In this document: positions 6,899-14,278 of the stretch, one piece after another | Layout: every line of letters starts with the position of its first letter | Position numbering within the stretch: position 1 is the stretch's first letter | DNA from: Pseudomonadota bacterium | GTDB lineage: Bacteria; Pseudomonadota; Alphaproteobacteria; Rhizobiales; Hyphomicrobiaceae | Length of the DNA stretch: 34,177 bases | Direction of reading: 5' to 3' | Assembly: GCA_023405815.1 (NCBI GenBank) | Contig: JAEXXM010000028.1 | Location: 1 to 34,177, forward strand | The notes under the pieces: generated by a model | What the model was told of the DNA's origin: nothing | The model's database searches: none | Seen by the model: only the letters and a program-made list of their open reading frames with translations | Position numbers and translations under genes: made by a program

Positions 6899-6988
6899 GT
6901 CATCCCGGCACTTGTTGCCGGGATCCAGCTCGCGGCCGGGACGTGAGTTCGCGGAAAGATGGATCCCGGGGACGAGCCCCGGGATGAC
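6899..6988. repeat. 90-bp bipartite REP-like inverted pair (copy B)
   Basis: The left half (6899-6927) is GTCATCCCGGCA, loop CTTGT, TGCCGGGATCCA. The right half (6960-6988) is the inverted GGGG-stem subtype TGGATCCCGGGG, loop ACGAG, CCCCGGGATGAC. A 32-nt spacer separates them and matches that of the copy at 18458-18547 at 23 of 32 positions; the left halves of the two copies are identical. The layout resembles REPINs (paired inverted REP units). It occupies the 212-nt eno-ftsB gap, 39 nt after the eno stop codon, and as RNA would form strong hairpins that could terminate or protect the eno transcript. Confidence 0.85.
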
Positions 6989-7027
6989 AAGCGGTGGACG
7001 CGAGACGCGCGCTTCAGGCGATCTGGG

Positions 7028-8311
7028 TCAGGCTTGACCGCGGATGACGCTCAAGCCCGCATAGCGCGCGACATCGCCCAGCTCTCCCTCGATGCGAATG
7101 AGCTGGTTGTACTTCGCGAGGCGGTCGGAGCGGCAGAGAGAGCCCGTCTTGATCTGGCCCGCGTTCGTCGCCACGGCGAGATCGGCAATGGTCGCGTCCT
7201 CGGTCTCGCCCGAGCGATGCGAGATGACGGCGGTATAGGCGGCGCGCTGGGCCATCGACACCGCATCGAGCGTCTCAGACAGCGAGCCGATCTGATTTAC
7301 CTTGACGAGGATCGAGTTTCCGATGCCGCGCTTGATGCCTTCGGCGAGGCGCTTGGTATTGGTGACGAAGAGGTCATCGCCCACGAGCTGACAGCGCGCG
7401 CCGATCGCCTCGGTGAGGGCCTTCCAGCCCTCCCAGTCGTCCTCGGCCATGCCGTCCTCGATGGAGATGATCGGATAGCGCTGAACGAGCGCCTCAAGGT
7501 ATTTCACCATTCCGCCGGAATCGAGCGTCTTACCCTCGCCCGCGAGGGTGTACTTGCCGTCCTTGAAGTACTCGGTAGAAGCGCAGTCGAGCGCCAACAT
7601 GACGTCTTGGCCCGGCTTGTAGCCGGCAGCCTCGATCGACTTCATGATAAAGCCCAGCGCCTCGTCCGCCGACTTGAGGTTCGGCGCAAACCCGCCCTCA
7701 TCGCCAACCGAGGTCGAAAGCCCGGCATCTTTCAGCGACTTCTTCAGCGTGTGGAAGACCTCTGCGCCCATACGCACCGCGTCGGCGATCGATCCCGCCG
7801 ACACCGGCATAATCATGAATTCCTGGATGTCGATCGGGTTGTCCGCGTGCGCGCCGCCGTTGACGATATTCATCATCGGCACCGGCAGCACGTGCGCAGC
7901 CGCACCGCCGAGGTAGCGATAGAGCGGCAGGTCGCTGGAGATCGCCGCAGCTTTGGCGACGGCCAGCGACACGCCGAGGATGGCGTTGGCACCGAGCCGG
8001 CTCTTGTTGGGCGTACCGTCGAGGTCGATCAGCGCCGCATCGATGCCGCGCTGATCTTCAGCGTCCATGCCGGCGATGGCATCGAAGATCTCGCTGTTGA
8101 CCGCATCGACCGCCTTCTCGACACCCTTGCCGAGGTAGCGGGACTTGTCGTTATCGCGCAGCTCAACCGCCTCGTGCGCACCCGTCGAGGCACCCGAAGG
8201 CACCGCCGCACGCCCAAGCGAGCCGTCCTCCAGGACGACATCGACCTCCACCGTTGGATTGCCGCGGCTGTCGAGGATCTCGCGACCGATGATGTCGATG
8301 ATGGCGGTCAT
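7028..8311 (-). CDS. eno: Enolase
   Basis: Interconverts 2-phosphoglycerate and phosphoenolpyruvate in glycolysis. The 427-residue product begins MTAIIDIIGREILDSRGNP and carries the family motifs GDEGGFAPNLKS, ISIEDGMAEDDWEGW (metal site), GDDLFVTNT, the catalytic-lysine stretch NSILVKVNQIGSL and SHRSGETED. ATG at 8311 was chosen over an upstream in-frame ATG at 8461 because it gives the standard enolase N-terminus and has AAGG 8 nt ahead; the longer version would overlap the divergent GFA gene start. It heads the minus-strand run towards ftsB and the pdh genes. Confidence 0.97.
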   Translation of the reverse strand: MTAIIDIIGREILDSRGNPTVEVDVVLEDGSLGRAAVPSGASTGAHEAVELRDNDKSRYLGKGVEKAVDAVNSEIFDAIAGMDAEDQRGIDAALIDLDGTPNKSRLGANAILGVSLAVAKAAAISSDLPLYRYLGGAAAHVLPVPMMNIVNGGAHADNPIDIQEFMIMPVSAGSIADAVRMGAEVFHTLKKSLKDAGLSTSVGDEGGFAPNLKSADEALGFIMKSIEAAGYKPGQDVMLALDCASTEYFKDGKYTLAGEGKTLDSGGMVKYLEALVQRYPIISIEDGMAEDDWEGWKALTEAIGARCQLVGDDLFVTNTKRLAEGIKRGIGNSILVKVNQIGSLSETLDAVSMAQRAAYTAVISHRSGETEDATIADLAVATNAGQIKTGSLCRSDRLAKYNQLIRIEGELGDVARYAGLSVIRGQA

Positions 8312-8459
8312 TGTCGTTACCTTATGAGTTGCAGGCCGCGAACGGGCATGGAAGGGTCCGGCGCCTTTTAACCGCTCTTGCCGCAGGGCGCAAAGAGTTG
8401 AAAATGCCCTGGCCGCCGGGCGTGATTGACGCACTGCAGCCAACAAGGGGAGCTTCGGC

Positions 8460-8822
8460 ATGCCAGAGACGAAAACCTACACTGGTAGCTGCCATTGCGG
8501 TCAGGTCACCTACGAGGCCGACACCGACCTCGGCATGGTCGTCTCCTGCAATTGCTCGATCTGTCGCAAGCGCGGCGCGCTCCTCACCTTCGTTCCCGAG
8601 GACAAGTTCCGCCTCAAGAGCGGCGGCGAAACCCTCACCGACTACCTGTTCAACAAGAAGGTCATCCACCACATGTTCTGCCCGACCTGCGGGGTCGGCG
8701 CTTTTGCGCGCGGCATCCGCCCGACCGACGGGGCCAAGGTGATCGCCATAAACGTGCGCTGCCTCGACGGCGTCGATCTCGATACCCTCACCGTCCGAAA
8801 GTTCGATGGCGCGAGCCTGTGA
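8460..8822 (+). CDS. GFA-family (CENP-V/GFA domain) zinc protein
   Basis: A 120-residue protein of the glutathione-dependent formaldehyde-activating (GFA) fold. Seven cysteines occupy the zinc sites: CHCG (11, 13), CNCSIC (30, 32, 35) and CPTC (74, 77). Family members are annotated as S-(hydroxymethyl)glutathione synthases, but most are uncharacterised and the fold alone does not fix the substrate. The start ATG has an AAGGGGAG Shine-Dalgarno. The stop codon abuts the queC ATG with no gap, so the two are co-transcribed and probably translationally coupled. The 148-nt gap to the divergent eno gene should contain both promoters. Confidence 0.88.
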   Translation: MPETKTYTGSCHCGQVTYEADTDLGMVVSCNCSICRKRGALLTFVPEDKFRLKSGGETLTDYLFNKKVIHHMFCPTCGVGAFARGIRPTDGAKVIAINVRCLDGVDLDTLTVRKFDGASL

Positions 8823-9545
8823 ATGGACCCGGTGACCGACCAAAGCCCGGCTCTGGTCCTGTTCTCGGGCGGACAGGATTCGACCGTGTGCCTCGCCTGG
8901 GCACTCGACAAGTATGCGCGCGTCGAGACCGTTGGCTTTCACTACGGGCAGCGGCATGCCGCCGAGCTTGGCCAGCGCGACAGGCTGCGGGCCGCGCTGC
9001 GCGAGCTGAAGCCGGAATGGGACGCCCGCCTCGGCCCCGACCACATGCTCGAGCTTCCCGAACTCGGCCGCTTGAGCGATACGGCGCTGACGCGCGATGC
9101 CGAGATCGAGATGACGTCCGCCGGCCTGCCCTCGACGTTCGTTCCGGGTCGCAACCTGTTGTTCTTCACCTACGCCGCCGCCCTTGCCTATCGCCGCGGC
9201 ATCCGCACCCTCGTCGGCGGCATGTGCGAGACGGATTTCTCCGGCTACCCCGACTGCCGCAACGACACGCTGCAGGCGCTGGCCAAGGCGATCTCCCTCG
9301 GCACCGACGCCGACTTCGTCATCGAGACGCCCCTCATGTGGATCGACAAGGCCGGCACCTGGGAGCTGACCGACAAGCTTGGCGGCAGGGCGCTCATCGA
9401 GCTTATCGTCGAGGAAAGCCACACCTGCTACCTCGGCGTCCGTTCAAGGCGCCACGAATGGGGATATGGTTGCGGGCACTGCCCGGCCTGCGCCCTGCGG
9501 CGCAAGGGTTGGGAGATATGGCAAGCCGGAGCCGGATCGGCCTGA
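8823..9545 (+). CDS. queC: 7-cyano-7-deazaguanine (preQ0) synthase
   Basis: ATP-dependent conversion of 7-carboxy-7-deazaguanine with ammonia to preQ0 in queuosine synthesis. The PP-loop is SGGQDS (residues 15-20), preceded by LVLF. The C-terminal zinc-binding set is CYLGV ... GYGCGHCPACALRRKGW with four cysteines. VPGRNLLFFTYAAALAYRRG and GGMCETDFSGYPDCR are family segments. It has 240 residues, the usual length. ATG directly follows the GFA stop codon. The partners queE, queD and queF lie 2 kb downstream on the same strand, separated by dps and an aldo/keto reductase. Confidence 0.96.
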   Translation: MDPVTDQSPALVLFSGGQDSTVCLAWALDKYARVETVGFHYGQRHAAELGQRDRLRAALRELKPEWDARLGPDHMLELPELGRLSDTALTRDAEIEMTSAGLPSTFVPGRNLLFFTYAAALAYRRGIRTLVGGMCETDFSGYPDCRNDTLQALAKAISLGTDADFVIETPLMWIDKAGTWELTDKLGGRALIELIVEESHTCYLGVRSRRHEWGYGCGHCPACALRRKGWEIWQAGAGSA

Positions 9546-9671
9546 TGCGCCGACGTCCGTCACGGACTGTTACTGCACCCGAGGCCATTTGCGTTGTGCA
9601 TGCGAGCCATGTGCCTCTTGCATCGACAGCATCCGCGCGCACGCGCAGTGAGCGGCATTGATTGAAGTTTC

Positions 9672-9687
9672 CAAAAAGTTCTTTTTG
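9672..9687. promoter_or_regulatory. 16-bp AT-rich palindrome upstream of dps
   Basis: CAAAAAG and CTTTTTG separated by TT form a perfect inverted repeat in the 265-nt queC-dps gap, 124 nt before the dps ATG, in an AT-rich patch that stands out from the GC-rich surroundings. It is a candidate operator for stress or iron control of dps; no known consensus was matched. Confidence 0.3.
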
Positions 9688-9744
9688 CAATTCTGCGTCG
9701 AATGGCGCGCATCAACCTGCCATTAGTCGGCTCGCAACCTTGTG

Positions 9745-9758
9745 TATGCGTTCGCATA
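9745..9758. promoter_or_regulatory. 14-bp palindrome in the dps promoter region
   Basis: TATGCG-TT-CGCATA is a perfect inverted repeat, with a third CGCATA half-site at 9768-9773, 52-66 nt ahead of the dps start codon. Like the 9672-9687 site it has a 2-nt centre. TATACT at 9771-9776 could be a -10 element. The binding protein is not identifiable from sequence. Confidence 0.3.
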
Positions 9759-9810
9759 TGAGAGAGCGCATATACTTCCAGCCCCGCCACCCCTGGCCGA
9801 GGAGAACCCG

Positions 9811-10353
9811 ATGGGCACGATGACCAAAGCTGCTGAAGGTAAAGCCGCAGAGCGTCGCAAGGCGCCGCTGCAGACCCCCAGCGTCTACGACACCAATGCC
9901 ATCCGCGATCTGTCTGGAGCGCTCAACGCGGTGCTCGCCGACACCTTCGCGCTCTACCTCAAGACTAAGAACTATCACTGGCACATGAGCGGCCCGCACT
10001 TCCGCGACTATCACCTGCTGCTCGACGAGCAGGGCGACCAGCTATTCGCCATGACCGACGACATCGCCGAGCGCGTGCGCAAGATCGGGGGCACCACGAT
10101 CCGCTCCATCGGCCACATCGCCCGCCTGCAGCGTGTCGAGGACAACGATGCCGACTACGTTACTCCGCAGGACATGCTTGCCGAGCTGCGCGACGACAAC
10201 AAGGATTTCGTCGGACGCCTCAAGGAAGCACATGATCTTTGCGACGAACACGGCGACGTCGCCACCGCCAGCCTGATCGAGAACTGGATCGACGAGACCG
10301 AGCGCCGCGTATGGTTCCTCTACGAGGCGACGCGCGAGAAGCACGCGCCCTGA
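9811..10353 (+). CDS. dps: Dps-family ferritin-like DNA-protection protein
   Basis: Forms 12-subunit shells that oxidise and store iron with peroxide and can coat DNA. The 180-residue product has the inter-subunit ferroxidase ligands in KTKNYHWHMSGPHFRDYH (His56/58, His68) and LLLDEQGD (Asp72, Glu73), then DDIAERVRKIGG. The first 20 residues are Lys/Arg-rich, like the DNA-binding tails of some Dps proteins. ATG at 9811 was chosen over 9742 because it has an AGGAGA Shine-Dalgarno. A strong terminator follows at 10378-10412. It lies between queC and the rest of the queuosine genes, with no evident functional link. Confidence 0.93.
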   Translation: MGTMTKAAEGKAAERRKAPLQTPSVYDTNAIRDLSGALNAVLADTFALYLKTKNYHWHMSGPHFRDYHLLLDEQGDQLFAMTDDIAERVRKIGGTTIRSIGHIARLQRVEDNDADYVTPQDMLAELRDDNKDFVGRLKEAHDLCDEHGDVATASLIENWIDETERRVWFLYEATREKHAP

Positions 10354-10377
10354 TCGGGCGACGAGCCGATCCGCCAC

Positions 10378-10412
10378 AAGGGCGGTGGCCCACGCCGCCG
10401 CCCTTCTCTTTT
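10378..10412 (+). terminator. Rho-independent terminator after dps
   Basis: A 12-bp stem, AAGGGCGGTGGC with GCCGCCGCCCTT (one mismatch), with loop CCAC, is followed by CTCTTTT. It lies 25 nt after the dps stop codon and before the aldo/keto reductase gene, so dps is probably transcribed separately from the genes downstream. Confidence 0.75.
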
Positions 10413-10439
10413 GCACGCAGCGAACGATGGATTGATCCG

Positions 10440-11477
10440 ATGACCGACACGGGAAAATCGGCCCTACCCAAGCGCCGGCTCGGATGCACGGACATGCTCA
10501 TCACACACGTTGGTCTCGGCGCCTGGGCGATCGGTGGCGGCGACTGGGCCGTCGGCTGGGGCGACCAGGACGACAGGCAGTCGATTGCCGCCATCCGCCA
10601 TGCGGTCGAGCGCGGCGTCAATTGGATCGACACCGCCGCTGTCTATGGCCTAGGGCATTCCGAAGAAGTTATCCGCAAGGCGCTCGCGGACATCCCCACC
10701 GCGCGGAGGCCGTTCGTCTTCACCAAATGCGGGCTGCGCTGGGATGACAAGAACCGCATGGCCCCGCCCCAGAACATCGGCGACCCCGCCAGCATCCGCG
10801 CCGAATGCGAGGCTTCGCTGAAGCGGCTCGGCGTCGAGCGCATCGACCTCTACCAGATGCACTGGCCGGCACGAGATGGCACGCCCATCGAGGAGTATTG
10901 GCGCGCGCTTCTCGACCTGAAGCAGGAAGGCAAGGTGCGGGCCGCCGGTCTCTCCAATCACAACGTCGCGCAGCTCGAGGCGGCCGAGAGGGTAGGCCAT
11001 GTCGATACGCTGCAGCCGCCCTTCTCCGCCGTCCGCCGCGACTTCGCCGGCAATGAGCTGCCCTGGTGCGTCGCCCACGATACGGGCGTCATCGTCTACA
11101 GCCCGATGCAGGCCGGTCTCCTCTCCGGCGCCTTCACGCTCGAGCGCGCCAAGACACTGCCCGCCAACGACTGGCGCTCGCGCAACCCCGAATTCACCGG
11201 CGCGAAGTTCATCGCTAACCTCCAGCTCGCCGAGACGATGAAGCAGATCGGCGAGCGCCATGGCACCACGGCGGCCTCCGTGGCCATCGCCTGGGTGCTT
11301 GCCTGGCCCGGCGTCAGCGGGGCTATTGTAGGCGCCCGCGCGCCTGACCAGGTCGACGGCTGGATCGACGCGGCAAGCCTGGCCTTGACCCAGACCGACC
11401 TTGCCGAAATTGCCGCCACCATCGCCCGTACCGGCGCCGGAACCGGCCCGGTGCAGCCGTCCGACGTTACCAGCTAG
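10440..11477 (+). CDS. Aldo/keto reductase
   Basis: A 345-residue NADPH-type aldo/keto reductase. The catalytic tetrad is visible: Asp64 and Tyr69 in NWIDTAAVYGLGHSEE, Lys96 in FVFTKCGLRW and His141 in YQMHWP. The C-terminal cofactor-binding segment includes SVAIAWVLAWPGVSGAIVGAR. This places it in the YajO/Tas-like or general stress-type branch; the substrate cannot be told from sequence. ATG at 10440 was used; the in-frame extension upstream overlaps dps and looks like out-of-frame coding. The Shine-Dalgarno is weak. It is followed after 57 nt by queE on the same strand. Confidence 0.92.
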   Translation: MTDTGKSALPKRRLGCTDMLITHVGLGAWAIGGGDWAVGWGDQDDRQSIAAIRHAVERGVNWIDTAAVYGLGHSEEVIRKALADIPTARRPFVFTKCGLRWDDKNRMAPPQNIGDPASIRAECEASLKRLGVERIDLYQMHWPARDGTPIEEYWRALLDLKQEGKVRAAGLSNHNVAQLEAAERVGHVDTLQPPFSAVRRDFAGNELPWCVAHDTGVIVYSPMQAGLLSGAFTLERAKTLPANDWRSRNPEFTGAKFIANLQLAETMKQIGERHGTTAASVAIAWVLAWPGVSGAIVGARAPDQVDGWIDAASLALTQTDLAEIAATIARTGAGTGPVQPSDVTS

Positions 11478-11534
11478 GCGGTTCGAGACCGCCGCCGCTT
11501 GAATGCCGGGGCGCGGGCGATTAGGGATGCCCGC

Positions 11535-12161
11535 ATGTATGCCGTGAAGGAGATTTTCTACACGCTGCAGGGCGAAGGCACCCATGCCGGTCGCCCCGCC
11601 GTGTTTTGCCGCTTTGCCGGGTGCAATCTCTGGTCCGGCCGCGAGGAGGACCGCGCCAACTCGACCTGCCAGTTCTGCGACACGGACTTCGTCGGCGTTA
11701 CCGGCGATGGCGGCGGCCGCTTCGCCACCGGGGCCGAGCTGGCCGAGGCGTGCCGCGCGGCGGCCGAAGGCACAGGCTGTGATTTCGTCGTGCTGACCGG
11801 CGGCGAGCCCATGCTGCAGGTCGACGGCGAGCTGATCGACGCCTTGCACGCACAAGGATTCACCATCGCCATCGAGACCAACGGAACGCTTCCAGTGCCG
11901 CGGGCGATCGACTGGATATGCGTCAGCCCCAAAACCGGAGCTGACCTCAAGCAACGCTCGGGCGACGAATTGAAGCTCGTTTTCCCGCAGGCCGGGCTCG
12001 ATCCGGAGGCCCTCCTTGAGCTAGCCTTCCCCAACCGCTACCTGCAGCCCATGGATGGCCCGGACGCCGCGGTTAACACGCAAAAGGCCATAGCCTATTG
12101 CCGCGCCCACCCCGGCTGGCGCCTGTCGCTGCAGACGCACAAGCTGCTCGGCATCCCTTGA
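11535..12161 (+). CDS. queE: 7-carboxy-7-deazaguanine synthase (radical SAM)
   Basis: Converts 6-carboxytetrahydropterin to 7-carboxy-7-deazaguanine. The [4Fe-4S] motif is the expanded CX14CX2C type (Cys30, Cys45, Cys48 in GCNLW ... TCQFCDTDF), known for proteobacterial QueE. Other landmarks are FYTLQGEGTHAGRPAVFCR, VVLTGGEPMLQ and IETNGT. 208 residues. ATG at 11535 with AGGGA ahead was preferred to 11499. It is the first of queE-queD-queF; queD begins 87 nt after its stop codon. Confidence 0.96.
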   Translation: MYAVKEIFYTLQGEGTHAGRPAVFCRFAGCNLWSGREEDRANSTCQFCDTDFVGVTGDGGGRFATGAELAEACRAAAEGTGCDFVVLTGGEPMLQVDGELIDALHAQGFTIAIETNGTLPVPRAIDWICVSPKTGADLKQRSGDELKLVFPQAGLDPEALLELAFPNRYLQPMDGPDAAVNTQKAIAYCRAHPGWRLSLQTHKLLGIP

Positions 12162-12248
12162 TCTGAGCGACGACGCGGCGCGCCCGACCGGGATGGGATT
12201 TGATCCACCCGACTGGAACTAACGGAGAAAATCGCTTAGAGAGCCCGC

Positions 12249-12632
12249 ATGCGCATATACAAAGAGTTTCTGTTCGAGGCCGCCCACTACCTGCCGAGCG
12301 CCCCGCCGGGGCATCCCAACTCGCGCATGCACGGGCACTCGTTCCGCGCCCGGGTCACCATCGATGGAGTGCCGGGCGCCGATACCGGCTACGTCTTCCA
12401 CTTCGAAGAGCTCGCTCACATGATGGCCGATGCGCAGGATGCGCTCGACCATCGCCTCCTGAATGAGATCGAGGGCCTCGAGGCGCCGACGCTGGAGCGC
12501 ATCGCCATGTGGCTGTGGAACCGGCTGCAGAACCGCGTGCCGGGCCTCGCCCAGATCGAGATCTCGCGCGACAGCTGCCGCGAGGGAGCGATCTACTCGG
12601 GTCCCGCGCCCTCGCGTCTCGCAGCAGAGTAG
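12249..12632 (+). CDS. queD: 6-carboxytetrahydropterin synthase-like protein (QueD), atypical active site
   Basis: COG0720 family; QueD converts dihydroneopterin triphosphate to 6-carboxytetrahydropterin. The zinc ligands are present: His13 in FEAAHYL and His28/His30 in RMHGHSF. LDHRLLNEIEGLEAPTLE is the conserved mid-protein stretch. In E. coli-type QueD the catalytic cysteine is four residues before the HGH motif; here that position is Asn24 (HPNSRMHGH), and the only cysteine is near the C-terminus (RDSCREG). Context between queE and queF strongly supports a queuosine role despite this. 127 residues, normal. The Shine-Dalgarno is weak. Confidence 0.93.
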   Translation: MRIYKEFLFEAAHYLPSAPPGHPNSRMHGHSFRARVTIDGVPGADTGYVFHFEELAHMMADAQDALDHRLLNEIEGLEAPTLERIAMWLWNRLQNRVPGLAQIEISRDSCREGAIYSGPAPSRLAAE

Positions 12633-12638
12633 GAAGCC

Positions 12639-13100
12639 ATGGGCCAGAAGGACACCAGCGTCACCATCCTCGGGCAGGCAACCAAGCTGCCGCAGAGCCC
12701 CGATGAAGCGGTGCTCGAGCGCGTCCCGAACCCTCACCCCGACGCCCAGTACCTCGCCCGCTTCACCGCGCCCGAGTTCACCTCGCTATGCCCGGTGACC
12801 GGTCAGCCGGACTTCGCCCACATCGTCATCGACTACGTGCCGCGCGACTGGCTGGCGGAATCGAAGTCGCTGAAGCTCTACCTCGGCTCGTTCCGCAACC
12901 ACGGTGCCTTCCACGAGGACTGCACCATCGCCATCGCCAAGCGGCTCGTGACGTTGCTCGACCCCCACTGGCTGCGCATCGGCGGCTACTGGTATCCGCG
13001 CGGGGGCATGCCCATCGACGTGTTCTGGCAAACGGGACCTGCGCCTGCCGGGCTCTGGGTGCCCGACCAGGGCGTCGCCCCCTACCGCGGCCGCGGCTGA
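12639..13100 (+). CDS. queF: NADPH-dependent preQ0 reductase (type I QueF)
   Basis: Reduces preQ0 to preQ1, the base later inserted in tRNA by Tgt. Short (type I) form of 153 residues. The nucleophile Cys51 is in FTSLCPVTGQPDFA with Asp58, and Glu93 is in GAFHEDC. YLGSFRNHG and RGGMPIDVFW are family signatures. ATG has an AGGAAG Shine-Dalgarno, 6 nt after the queD stop codon, so the two are co-transcribed. It ends the queuosine group; a bipartite palindromic repeat follows before the convergent acyltransferase gene. Confidence 0.96.
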   Translation: MGQKDTSVTILGQATKLPQSPDEAVLERVPNPHPDAQYLARFTAPEFTSLCPVTGQPDFAHIVIDYVPRDWLAESKSLKLYLGSFRNHGAFHEDCTIAIAKRLVTLLDPHWLRIGGYWYPRGGMPIDVFWQTGPAPAGLWVPDQGVAPYRGRG

Positions 13101-13158
13101 CACCTCCGCCCAAGCCAATCTGCATGCGTGAATGGGCGCTGTGCGTGCCCACCCAGTA

Positions 13159-13256
13159 CGTCATCCCCGCGCAGGCGGGGACCCAGCCACGCCTCCCGCA
13201 ACGCTGCGTACGTCGCGAGACACAGTGCTCTAGGTTCCCGCCTGCGCGGGAATGAC
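13159..13256. repeat. Inverted pair of GCGCAGGC-type palindromes (copy D, second repeat family)
   Basis: The left arm CGTCATCCCCGCGCAGGCGG and the right arm CCGCCTGCGCGGGAATGACG are imperfect inverted copies about 43 nt apart, each itself a hairpin. The outer TCATCCC/TCATTCC ends resemble those of the other repeats, but the core is different. It lies between the convergent queF and acyltransferase genes and could act as a two-way transcript end. Confidence 0.75.
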
Positions 13257-13285
13257 GGGTAACCGAGGTGAGCGATGCGAGACGC

Positions 13286-14119
13286 TCACCGCTTGCTTTG
13301 CTCACCTTCGGGAGCAAGCGCGTGGACGCGCTCGTAGAGTTCGCCCATTAGCGCCTTGCGGTCTTTGCCGTGCTCGAGCTGCTCGAACGGCACCACGTCA
13401 CCGACGTGCGCGACGAGCTTCGTGCCGACGCGGCGGCGAAACTCGCGGATCAGCAGCGACAGACGCAGCGTCATGCTCACCCGCGAGGCGAGATGGAACA
13501 GCGGCCCGCACTGGCCCTCGAAATACACCGGCAGCACCGAGGCCCGCGCCGCCTGCACCATGCGCGCCGTGAAGAGCTTCCACGGTAGCTCTTCCGCACG
13601 TCCGAATGGGCGCCGCGCCGTGGCAACGCCGCCCGCGGGGAAAACGATGATCGTCGTCCCCTCGCGCAGCAGCCGTATAGCCTCGTTGCGCGTGGCAAGG
13701 TTCCGCTCCAGCGCCTCCGGCGTCTCGCGGAAGTCGATCGGCAGCGAGAACGGCTCGATCTCCGGGATCTTCATCAGCTCCCGGTTGATCAACACCTTGA
13801 ACGGCCTGCCAAGGTCCTCGGCGAGCGTCAGCGCCGCAATGCCGTCGAGGATGCCAAAGGGATGATTGGCCACGACGAGCAGCGGACGGTCCGTTTCGAT
13901 CCTCGGCGGCCATCCCTTCCCGACGACTTCAAGATCGACGCCGATCAACTCCAGCATCGGCCGGATGGCCGGCTCCGGCTCCCGCCTCCTCAGGCTGCGC
14001 CATTCGTCATAGAGCGGCGCGAAGTAATCGCGACCGGCGACTCGCTCCAGAAAGCGGATCAGCCCGCGCTTCAGCGGCGGATCATCGGGGTTGGCGTAGG
14101 AAAGCTCGGGAAACTGCAA
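13286..14119 (-). CDS. Lysophospholipid/glycerol acyltransferase family protein (hemolysin-like)
   Basis: A 277-residue member of the acyltransferase superfamily, in the branch often labelled putative hemolysin or OlsA-like. Motif I is VVANHPFGILDG, with five residues between His and Asp where PlsC has four; this matches the NHPLGGLDG form of that branch. FKVLINRELMKIPEIEPF and IIVFPAGGVATARR serve as motifs II and III. VYFEGQCGPLFHLA follows. The likely role is acyl transfer to a lyso-lipid at the inner membrane; the acceptor is unknown. The only plausible start is TTG at 14119 with a poor Shine-Dalgarno, since an in-frame stop lies just upstream, so the N-terminus is uncertain. Transcribed towards queF. 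Confidence 0.85.
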   Translation of the reverse strand: MQFPELSYANPDDPPLKRGLIRFLERVAGRDYFAPLYDEWRSLRRREPEPAIRPMLELIGVDLEVVGKGWPPRIETDRPLLVVANHPFGILDGIAALTLAEDLGRPFKVLINRELMKIPEIEPFSLPIDFRETPEALERNLATRNEAIRLLREGTTIIVFPAGGVATARRPFGRAEELPWKLFTARMVQAARASVLPVYFEGQCGPLFHLASRVSMTLRLSLLIREFRRRVGTKLVAHVGDVVPFEQLEHGKDRKALMGELYERVHALAPEGEQSKR

Positions 14120-14278
14120 GGCTCGGGGTCCGTCGGTTTGGGGAATTCACCCTGCCGGGACTTTCGGACAGAGTTATGAAAAGCGTATCGGGTCGGCCAC
14201 AGCAGCCCCTTCCCGCCCGTTGCCGCACCCTGGCCAGAAAGCCATGTCTCGGTTAGCGTGCCGCGCTTCGGAGGGGGA

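Noticed and set aside
8312..8459. preQ1 riboswitch ahead of the GFA-queC pair
   Set aside because: No compact C-rich pseudoknot with an A-rich tail was found; the gap reads as an ordinary divergent promoter region.
10650..11954. A 434-codon frame antisense to the aldo/keto reductase and queE
   Set aside because: It spans two unrelated, well-supported genes on the other strand and shows no family features.
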